Source of the DNA: Chloracidobacterium sp.
GTDB lineage: Bacteria > Acidobacteriota > Blastocatellia > Pyrinomonadales > Pyrinomonadaceae
Direction of reading: 5' to 3'
Assembly (NCBI GenBank): GCA_016711345.1
Contig: JADJTD010000001.1
Location: forward strand, 124,001 to 188,000
DNA: 64,000 nt
Positions 50,943 to 57,565 of this stretch are shown piece by piece. The notes beneath the pieces were generated by a model that had not been told where the DNA came from, ran no database searches, and saw nothing but the letters and a program-made list of their open reading frames with translations. Numbering within the stretch: position 1 is the stretch's first letter; the number at the start of each line of letters is the position of its first letter. Made by a program: the position numbers and the translations under genes.

Positions 50943-51344
50943 TCAGTATGCGGCAGCCTGCTGAAGTTCCGACGGTGCGTTCTGTGGCAGTTGCATTGCA
51001 GTTCCGTCTCCTTCCTCATCTCGTCGGCCCGACAGGAATTGGAACTCCTGAAGCACGATCTCTGCTCCCGCCTGCGGAGATTCGTTCTGATCCACCCACG
51101 GGTTAAAGGTCAGACGGCCCTGAACGTAAAGACGACTGCCTTTTCGCACGTAGCGAGCAAGTGTCTCCGCTTGCTTTCCGAATGCCGTCACGCGGAACCA
51201 GTCTGTCTTCTCGACACGTCCCTCCGCGCCGTTCCTGAATGAATTCGAGGCCATTGAAAAGCTCGCCACGAGGGTGCCGTTGTCCGTGATCTTTGTTTCC
51301 GGGGTCTTCCCCAAGTTGCCGATGATCGAAATATTTGCTGACAT
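50943..51344 (-). CDS. ssb: Single-stranded DNA-binding protein, second copy
   Basis: A 133-residue SSB-like protein: MSANISIIGNLGKTPETKI, FSMASNSFRNG, WFRVTAFGKQAETLARYVRKGS and LYVQGRLTFNPW form an OB fold. The C-terminus is LQQAAAY, without an acidic tip, so it may not recruit the host SSB partners. It is clearly related to the SSB at 48120, an unusual pair on one element. It is flanked by terminator-like hairpin structures on its 3' side. Confidence 0.9.
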   Translation of the reverse strand: MSANISIIGNLGKTPETKITDNGTLVASFSMASNSFRNGAEGRVEKTDWFRVTAFGKQAETLARYVRKGSRLYVQGRLTFNPWVDQNESPQAGAEIVLQEFQFLSGRRDEEGDGTAMQLPQNAPSELQQAAAY

Positions 51345-51603
51345 TTTCTTAATTCTCCTGTGTGATTAAATTTCCGAGGATCACGATTAGTGAAGCCTTC
51401 GAACCTTCTCTGAAGGCATATCTTATCTGCCGCTGGTTATTTGTTTTTGTTTATCGAGTATTTGATGGGGGCCGGTAAGACTTTGAGATTCGCGGCAGCG
51501 TTCTAATGGCCGAAAGGCGATATCGAACATTAGTTGCAGGAGCCGCTCTGAGGGTTATACCAGAGTCTGGAGAGAATAGAACGCTTGCGCACAACGTAAT
51601 ACA

Positions 51604-51930
51604 CTAATCGCCAAGAACCAGGTGGAAATAGGCGATACCGTGTCTTCCATCGTAGTATAGAATCAATTCATTTTCGGACTGAAATGATTTCAACGACCAC
51701 TCTTCTGTTGGGTCGTCATAATAGTCCGTTTTGAAATGATACTGATTTTGTTCCCTTAGAATAATCACTATTTCGAGATTCGAGTCTTCACCGTCTACTT
51801 CGCGCAACTCGAATCTGCTTGTTCCCAGTTGATCGTTTATGGTAAGCGTCTCCGAAACTAATTCATAGACATATGCACGGTTGTCGTAGACCCAAGTAGC
51901 TTTTATATTCTTGATCGTAGACATTTTCAT
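51604..51930 (-). CDS. Small protein of unknown function
   Basis: A 108-residue soluble protein rich in Tyr, Glu and Asn (WVYDNRAYVYELVSETLTIN, YYDDPTEEWSLKSF). It has a beta-rich pattern without known motifs. There is a gap of about 260 bases to the second SSB gene and no clear operon. Its reality is supported only by length and codon pattern. Confidence 0.5.
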   Translation of the reverse strand: MKMSTIKNIKATWVYDNRAYVYELVSETLTINDQLGTSRFELREVDGEDSNLEIVIILREQNQYHFKTDYYDDPTEEWSLKSFQSENELILYYDGRHGIAYFHLVLGD

Positions 51931-52241
51931 ATTTTCTACCTCATCGAACCCCGTTTAATAATCATTCACTGCAGTTACGAAGTGCCGGTTCCTTCATTTC
52001 CGTCTCATTTGTAGTTTACGATGATTTTGCTTTTCGGGAGATTTCGCATTTGTGTAATCGAACAGGACGAGCGCTCATCCTACTGCCTGTGGCTCGATGT
52101 CGAGTTGATCATCTTTCGGGGGTTAGTGGTTCGAGTGGTGTCGGCGAATAGAGTTTACGGGCTACCAGCCCACCTGGAAGTGGTTCAAGAATATCCATTT
52201 TGGTGCAAAAACAAACCGAGGCTGGCGTGTTTATGCACCAA
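51931..52241. other. Intergenic region with first copy of degraded repeat
   Basis: No convincing gene is seen. An inverted repeat TGGTGCA/TGCACCA (52201-52240) lies here and is also present in the second copy near 53240. The region from 52129 on belongs to a direct repeat (see repeat entries). Confidence 0.45.
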
Positions 52242-52400
52242 TCAATGAGCGATACGCTTTAGTTTCTTTATCAATCCGGAACGGCTAATCCCCAACTGTT
52301 GTGCCGCACGTGTTTGATTGTTGTTATTGATCGCGAGTGCACTTCTGAGAAGATCTTGTTCGATGCGTTCAAGATACAATTCCATTCTATCGCCCGGCAT
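52129..52400. repeat. Copy A of a degenerate direct repeat (Fis-HTH remnant)
   Basis: This stretch matches 53160-53429 over its whole length with many substitutions and small gaps. Shared blocks include the inverted TGGTGC/GCACCA pair, CTTTATCAATCCG and GATTGTTGTTATTGAT. Copy A still has an open Fis-type HTH frame on the minus strand; copy B has stops. The 131-residue membrane gene lies between the copies. Confidence 0.8.
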
Positions 52401-52493
52401 GAAATCACGAACGGGACTCGACGGTGACATGGGAGACTGCCCTTCTAAATATGAGGTATTGCCCAAACGCTGCGTGATGATTTCCTTTGTGAG
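52242..52493 (-). pseudogene. C-terminal remnant of sigma-54-type regulator (Fis HTH)
   Basis: The minus-strand frame ends with LRSALAINNNNQTRAAQQLG, a Fis-type HTH, preceded by linker-like sequence. There is no AAA core, and the open frame continues to 52664 only through unrelated antisense sequence. So a regulator has lost its front part. It resembles the tail of the type found in the activator at 13533, but no close relationship is claimed. Confidence 0.65.
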
Positions 52494-52519
52494 AGTTGTT
52501 GATTTTACAGTCCCCCCAC

Positions 52520-52695
52520 CCTCCGACGCTGTTAAGATTGCGTCCGGTGGCATTACACTTAACTCCAACAGCGTCTTGTACGGAAACATTCTTGCACCAT
52601 CGGGTACAGTCACAATAAACAACCTTATGATCGGAACCATGGCAGCAGAACGATTGACCATCAACAGTACCGGTGTTCTAAGAAATTCGCCCTAG
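52520..52695 (+). pseudogene. Fragment of a secreted surface-type protein
   Basis: On the plus strand the frame reads SGGITLNSNSVLYGNILAPS, then a VTINN strand and RLTINSTGVLRN, as in the C-terminal end of choice-of-anchor or surface repeat proteins. It has no start or signal peptide and runs from an unrelated stretch. It is likely a gene remnant abutting the Fis remnant. Confidence is moderate because the piece is short. Confidence 0.45.
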
Positions 52696-52741
52696 ACCAA
52701 GGAAAGGAATTGTAATTCTCGCACGCATATTCAGTAAAAAT

Positions 52742-53137
52742 ATGAATACGTTAAAAAAAACCGGTGGAGTAATCTTTGGCGCACTGTTTACGGGATGTGC
52801 TTTGGCGACCCTGCTATATTTTCCCGGAAAAAACGATCACTCGTCTACAGGTCTTGGCCCCGCAAGCGATTGGGCTTGGCTTGGCTTGATCGTTGGTGGA
52901 GTCTTAGGAATCGTAATTGGAGGAATTTCGGGAGCAGTTGTAGTCGGTTTTCAGTTAGGAATCTTGAAAGCAACCCTCTTTGGACTTATTCTCAATCTTA
53001 TTCTTGCTGTTATTGCTTTCTCTATCCTTGAAAATAACTTTCTCGTCCTGGTTCTCATTATTGTGGGAGCTGTAAACGGGGCAGTTGTCTCGTTTATTGG
53101 TGTTGAAAGAACGCGAGGCGACGCTTTCCTTAAATAG
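52742..53137 (+). CDS. Small membrane protein, four hydrophobic segments
   Basis: A 131-residue protein with four hydrophobic stretches (GVIFGALFTGCALATLLYF, WLGLIVGGVLGIVIGGISGA, ATLFGLILNLILAVIAFSIL, NNFLVLVLIIVGAVNGAVVS). I recognise no family. It lies between the two copies of a degenerate direct repeat, so it may be cargo of a small duplication. Confidence 0.6.
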   Translation: MNTLKKTGGVIFGALFTGCALATLLYFPGKNDHSSTGLGPASDWAWLGLIVGGVLGIVIGGISGAVVVGFQLGILKATLFGLILNLILAVIAFSILENNFLVLVLIIVGAVNGAVVSFIGVERTRGDAFLK

Positions 53138-53159
53138 GTGATAAGGAGACGGACCAGAC

Positions 53160-53429
53160 GTTCGAATGCGTCGGCCAATGATTTTGGACAATGAATCTGA
53201 GAAGAATTGTGAATGGTTCAGAAGTGTTCGTTTTGGTGCGAAAACAAACCAAGGCTGGATTATTTTTGCACCAGTCAGTAAGCAATGCGATTTAATCTCT
53301 TTATCAATCCGTTACTGCCTAATCCCTAACTGCTGAGCTAGATCGACTTTGATTGTTGTTATTGATTGCGAGGTCTGAGCAGATCTTGTTCCATTCCCTG
53401 AAGATACAATTCGATCCCATCGCCGGCAT
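53160..53429. repeat. Copy B of the degenerate direct repeat
   Basis: This is the second copy of the stretch at 52129-52400. The Fis-type reading frame on the minus strand is broken by stops, so it is decayed further. The TGGTGC/GCACCA inverted repeat is kept. Confidence 0.75.
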
Positions 53430-53536
53430 AAACCCAGAGACAGAGTGTGATCAGGTTGCGCGGCACACATCTTGCATCAGGCTAAACACCGAGCAAACAC
53501 AGATCGAGAAATTCGAGACGTGCTAGATAATTTTTG

Positions 53537-53566
53537 TTTACATTTACGCGTCGTAAGTTGTATAAC
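53537..53566 (+). promoter_or_regulatory. Candidate sigma-70-type promoter of the sigma/CHAT operon
   Basis: TTTACA (53537-53542) and TATAAC (53561-53566) are 18 bases apart, upstream of a tiny open frame (53596-53634) and the ECF gene. The leader also holds a near-perfect palindrome TTTTCAAACCTTTGAAAA (53620-53637), a possible operator. Confidence 0.45.
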
Positions 53567-53595
53567 AGTCAATACTTAAGCAGAACAGGAGCTAG

Positions 53596-53634
53596 ATGGC
53601 TGGTTGGAAAGCACGTGACTTTTCAAACCTTTGA
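53596..53634 (+). other. Possible 12-residue leader peptide ahead of the sigma gene
   Basis: An ATG with AGGAG five bases upstream opens a frame of 12 codons ending in TGA. The stop lies inside the TTTTCAAA/TTTGAAAA palindrome. Whether it is translated is unknown; it may be chance. Confidence 0.25.
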
Positions 53635-53679
53635 AAAAGCGTCTCAACGAATACTACCCGTTTCCGAGAAGATCGCTGA

Positions 53680-54432
53680 ATGACGCATTGGCTAACTATA
53701 AATCTTGTCGTAAACGAGTTTGGTAAAGGGAAAATAGTTGTGGATAACCCGATCCTTTCCGAGTTACAAACCTCACCAGGCGACCCACCGCGTGTGTCGG
53801 ATAGCGCGCTTGATCGGGAGGGCTTTTTTGCAGAATCGTTAAAACTGATTCGCAAAGTAGTAGCTGGTCGAAGATCCGTTCTGGCCGATGACGCTCCTGA
53901 TATTTCGCAGGAGTCTGCGTTAAGGCTTTGGAAGTGGCTCACGAAGTTTGAGGACAGGGGCTCACGAATGGCAGAAGCCGATTGGAAGTCCTTCACCGCG
54001 CGTACTGCTCACAACGAAGTAAATCGAAACCTCTCAAATCGAAACAAACGGATAGAGACTTCTCTCGACGATACCGAAGCACTCGGTGCTGAGCTAGATG
54101 CTTCGTCCGCAGAGACTTTTGTTTTGGTCAAAACGGTCTGGCAAGGTATTTGCAAGCTGAGTCTTTATCAACGCCAAGCGCTTATTTTCAATTCGGTAGA
54201 TCTCGTGCTTTATCTTTTCCAATTTGGAATCGAAGAGGATGAACTGTTAGCAAAGCTCGAACTCACAAAGGAGTCTTGGGAAAGTATTTCAACACGAATG
54301 CCTCTAACCGATATTGAAATCGCTGAGATAGCAAACCCGAATTCGGCCAATGGCCAAAGATCGACAACCGCAGGCGCGGTTAAGAAGGCGAGATTTGACG
54401 CTCGCAAGAGACTTAAGGAGTTGATGAAATAA
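53680..54432 (+). CDS. ECF-type RNA polymerase sigma factor
   Basis: A 250-residue protein from the ATG at 53680 (an in-frame stop lies just before it). The region-2-like part (about 68-112) is rich in Asp/Ser/Trp and contains SQESALRLWKWLTKF. The region-4-like end has LSLYQRQALIF and AGAVKKARFDARKRLKELMK, a typical ECF tail. An insertion of about 60 residues (LFQFGIEEDELLAKLELTKES and following) between helices is longer than in short ECFs. The next gene encodes an anti-sigma-like protein, starting directly after the stop. ECF sigma factors drive stress-type regulons. Confidence 0.8.
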   Translation: MTHWLTINLVVNEFGKGKIVVDNPILSELQTSPGDPPRVSDSALDREGFFAESLKLIRKVVAGRRSVLADDAPDISQESALRLWKWLTKFEDRGSRMAEADWKSFTARTAHNEVNRNLSNRNKRIETSLDDTEALGAELDASSAETFVLVKTVWQGICKLSLYQRQALIFNSVDLVLYLFQFGIEEDELLAKLELTKESWESISTRMPLTDIEIAEIANPNSANGQRSTTAGAVKKARFDARKRLKELMK

Positions 54433-55344
54433 ATGAATCAAGATCACTTATCAGCTGCTGAGGTCGCCATGTTTCGGGAAGATAGTTTTTCTTCCCGATC
54501 GATCGAGATCGGCCGACATCTCCTCGCCTGCAAAGAATGTCGAGCGAAACTGCCATCAGTAACTCCGCAGGAGTTCCGGGACTGTGTTCTCGGTGCCGAC
54601 ATCCCTCGATTGGATGAATCTGAACAAGAATACCGATTTCTCAATTTACCGGTACTGTCCTTTGCAAGAGTAGGGGCCTTTGCGGGATTCGCAGTTTTAC
54701 TCCTGGCGGGGATCTATTTTGTGGGCGTTCAGGGGTTAAATTCGTCCGGGGATATCGTTGTAAGAAGCAATGAACCTCCAATAGAAACAGTCTTTGAAGT
54801 GAAGCCGGAAGGCTCAGTCGATGGCACAACTTCCGGCGAGCGAGGCCATGCGGCCACAAGACCAACGATTCCAACAGACGTAACGACTACGCCGTCGAAT
54901 CTAAAGACGAGTCAAGTAACGACCAGAAAGGTCGTGACCAAAGTGCCGGAAATTCGAAACTCAGAAACTCGCGGGAATCTACCGTGTGGAGACCAAAGAT
55001 CTGTCGGTCTTGAAGCCAGACTTACCGAAACAGGTCTGCTGCTAAGATGGAACAAAGTCCGTGGAACAGTCAAACTCAATGTCTACCTGTCTGACCTCGA
55101 AGAAAAGCTGATAGACCATTTTGAGACTGTTGACCGAACTTCCCATTTGGTTTCAGCGAAACTTGATAATGAAACTGTCTATAGCCTGCGCCTGATCGTC
55201 ACCCTTGAAAGCGGGGAAAGGATTGTAAGCGAATCGCAGAATTTCAAGGTCGGCGATTTAACAAACAACGCGAAATCAGGCGGTGCCGTTACTGTCCAAA
55301 AGAAGACAGCGGCAACAGTTCGCTGCGTGGAGGCAAAGCCATGA
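54433..55344 (+). CDS. Anti-sigma-like membrane protein with zinc motif and FN3-like end
   Basis: A 303-residue protein with a short cytoplasmic ZAS-like motif (H29-x3-C33-x2-C36 in RHLLACKECR), one membrane helix (about 77-99) and a periplasmic part. The latter has a Thr/Pro-rich stretch (about 120-180) and a C-terminal FN3-like domain (LLLRWNKVRGTVKLNVYLSD). ZAS-type anti-sigma factors hold the ECF sigma until signalled. The start follows the sigma stop with no gap and its end overlaps the peptidase start by four bases. Confidence 0.8.
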   Translation: MNQDHLSAAEVAMFREDSFSSRSIEIGRHLLACKECRAKLPSVTPQEFRDCVLGADIPRLDESEQEYRFLNLPVLSFARVGAFAGFAVLLLAGIYFVGVQGLNSSGDIVVRSNEPPIETVFEVKPEGSVDGTTSGERGHAATRPTIPTDVTTTPSNLKTSQVTTRKVVTKVPEIRNSETRGNLPCGDQRSVGLEARLTETGLLLRWNKVRGTVKLNVYLSDLEEKLIDHFETVDRTSHLVSAKLDNETVYSLRLIVTLESGERIVSESQNFKVGDLTNNAKSGGAVTVQKKTAATVRCVEAKP

Positions 55345-57320
55345 ACCAGTACATTCACAATATGATTAGATACGAAGTCGCCTCGTCGTCGATCCCCGTC
55401 ACTTTTATTGCAACATTTGTACTGCTTTCGATTGTTTTTTTGTCTGTCATTTCAGCATCTGGTCAGGTGACCGACGAATTTCCGGTACCACCTACGTTTG
55501 CTATCGAGGGAATTCCAACGATAAAGAACGCAGATGTTGAACACCTCTTTTTCGATCCTTCGGAAGTAAGGAGCAACCTAATCTGGGACGTTGACCGGAA
55601 GAATCGCTCGATACTGGTAACCGATGAAAAGTCGTATATTTATCGGCTCGATTCGGCGATGGGAAAACCGCAAAACCTGATCGACGGCCGTTCCCCGAAT
55701 ATGGTTCGCGTAAGCCCGAAAGGTGGAGTATTCGCCTTCATCGACGATAAGGAAGATGCAGACAACTTTGAATTGCATCTTCGGGATGAAAATGGAAATA
55801 TGCGCAAGCTTTCCTCATTTTCAGGCAAGGATGAGTCTGTGGAATCATTTGTTTGGGATGAATCTGGAAAGACGATCTTTTATGCGCAGACGGATTACGA
55901 GAAAAAAACAACCCGACTATGCAGCCACGACCTGTTAAAGATTACCTGCTACGACGTTGACCTGAAGGGCATCTGGAATGTCCTTGACTCGGGGAAAAAC
56001 CAGGTGCTTCTTAAATATTGGAAATCGTCCAGTAACCAGAGCCTGTATATTTACGACCTGAATTCGAAAAAGCTGAACACCGTCGAGGATAAAGGTAACT
56101 CGACAAGAGGATTTTTCGGTCAAGGACGAGTGTTCTGGCTTTCCCAAGGGTCAGCGGAATGCGGTTCAGAGCCCTGTCTTGCCTCGATGGATCTTAAGAA
56201 CGGAGCCAGGAGCCGGATAAGCTTGCCCAATGGAATCGTGAATCTGCAGGACGTAAAGATTTCACCGGATAAAAAATCTTTCTTAATTCAGGAGATGCGG
56301 GATGGGATTGACAACATGCGCATCGGCAGGTTAGTGAAGAACACGATCACTGAGACAGTGCCACCTTTCATTCGCGGCTCATATGTTATCTGGAACACCC
56401 GATGGCTTTCAAATACGGAGATTGTCTACACAACTGAGAATATTGCTAAGCCAGCCTCAATAGAGGTATTCGACATCTCGTCCAAACGAACTACGTCCTG
56501 GACAAAAGAGAGGATACCAGCCCGGTTTGACAACAAGGTGCGTGGACCAGAAGTAATAAAGTGGAAGTCCTTCGATGGCCTCGAAATATCAGGCTATATG
56601 ATCAAGCCCCAACGAATTGAGGGAAGATCGCCAGTACTTATCTTTGTCCACGGCGGGCCGCAAGTCATCGATCGGCCGGTATTCAATTCGCAGGCGCTGA
56701 GATTCGCGACACATCTTGGACTTACGATCATACACACCAATATTCGCGGATCGAGAGGCTTTGGAATCGAGTTCATGGATGCCGATAATGGCCCCAAAAG
56801 GCGTGACGCGGTGAAGGACATCTCGGCTTTGCTGGACTGGGTCGAAAAACAACCTGAGCTTGACAGCGACAGGATAGTTGTCCGCGGTGAGAGTTACGGC
56901 GGCTTTGTTGCTCTTGCCTCAGGGTTGCTGGAACCACGGCGGGTAAAAGCCGTCATAGCCGAATACCCGTTGGTTTCAATTAGGGGCTTACTTTCCCAAA
57001 GTTCTATTGACGACTTCTCGATCAACGAATACGGCGATCCGAAGAACGACAAACTAATGAAAGAACTTGACGATCTTTCTCCATTAAACAACGTTGATCG
57101 CTGGAGTAGTGCTCCGTTATTTATGACTAGGGGAAAGCTGGATTCAAGAAATCCCGAGAAAAACGTTCTCGACCTCAAGTCCCAACTACAGAAAAAGGGG
57201 AACGAAGTTTGGTTCATATACGCAAAAGAAGCAGGACACGGCGTGGCCGGTCGTTACGTAACTACAGCGATGTATGAGTTTTTGAGGCAACAACTAAACA
57301 AAAAAGGAGAAAACAAATGA
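55341..57320 (+). CDS. S9 (prolyl oligopeptidase-like) secreted or anchored peptidase
   Basis: A 659-residue protein with an N-terminal membrane-type segment (PVTFIATFVLLSIVFLSVIS, about 18-40), a beta-propeller region (about 60-400, with WD40-like strand repeats) and a C-terminal alpha/beta-hydrolase part. The catalytic Ser is S518 in GESYGG; His633 is in AGHGVAG, and an Asp near 602 (KLDSRNPE) is a candidate for the triad. S9 enzymes cleave short peptides. Its coupling to a Cys-rich small peptide gene suggests that peptide as a possible substrate (inference). Confidence 0.85.
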   Translation: MNQYIHNMIRYEVASSSIPVTFIATFVLLSIVFLSVISASGQVTDEFPVPPTFAIEGIPTIKNADVEHLFFDPSEVRSNLIWDVDRKNRSILVTDEKSYIYRLDSAMGKPQNLIDGRSPNMVRVSPKGGVFAFIDDKEDADNFELHLRDENGNMRKLSSFSGKDESVESFVWDESGKTIFYAQTDYEKKTTRLCSHDLLKITCYDVDLKGIWNVLDSGKNQVLLKYWKSSSNQSLYIYDLNSKKLNTVEDKGNSTRGFFGQGRVFWLSQGSAECGSEPCLASMDLKNGARSRISLPNGIVNLQDVKISPDKKSFLIQEMRDGIDNMRIGRLVKNTITETVPPFIRGSYVIWNTRWLSNTEIVYTTENIAKPASIEVFDISSKRTTSWTKERIPARFDNKVRGPEVIKWKSFDGLEISGYMIKPQRIEGRSPVLIFVHGGPQVIDRPVFNSQALRFATHLGLTIIHTNIRGSRGFGIEFMDADNGPKRRDAVKDISALLDWVEKQPELDSDRIVVRGESYGGFVALASGLLEPRRVKAVIAEYPLVSIRGLLSQSSIDDFSINEYGDPKNDKLMKELDDLSPLNNVDRWSSAPLFMTRGKLDSRNPEKNVLDLKSQLQKKGNEVWFIYAKEAGHGVAGRYVTTAMYEFLRQQLNKKGENK

Positions 57321-57565
57321 AGAGAATTAAATCACTTGGCTTAATGCTGGTGCTTTCGATATGTCTGGTCGGCAACATCTTTGCGACGGGACCGCTTATA
57401 GCGGGTACTGCTGGGGCCGCTCCGGGAGTCCTCACGTTCGTCTTGGAACAGGTCCTATCGGCATTCGGCGGTGAAAGCTGCCCCTTCCGAATATGCCAGA
57501 ACTGTCGTCCGAATACTGAGGGCGGTGATAACGGCAACGGTGACTGCCGCCCTCGAGATAACTAA
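57317..57565 (+). CDS. Small secreted Cys-rich protein
   Basis: An 82-residue protein with a signal peptide (MKRIKSLGLMLVLSICLVGNI, cleavage near 22), a hydrophobic/Ala-Gly middle and a polar tail with four Cys (C55, C60, C63, C77) and many Asn, Gly and Asp. I recognise no RiPP or bacteriocin family, though size, signal and Cys are compatible with a secreted peptide. It overlaps the S9 gene by four bases and is followed with no gap by the CHAT gene. Its function is unknown. Confidence 0.65.
   Translation: MKRIKSLGLMLVLSICLVGNIFATGPLIAGTAGAAPGVLTFVLEQVLSAFGGESCPFRICQNCRPNTEGGDNGNGDCRPRDN

Noticed and set aside
52021..52248. Plus-strand frame of 75 codons
   Set aside because: It overlaps the direct repeat and its inverted TGGTGCA pair; no family or ribosome site supports it.
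53592..53996. Minus-strand frame of 134 codons
   Set aside because: It is antisense to the ECF sigma gene and its leader, with Ser/Arg-rich shadow sequence.
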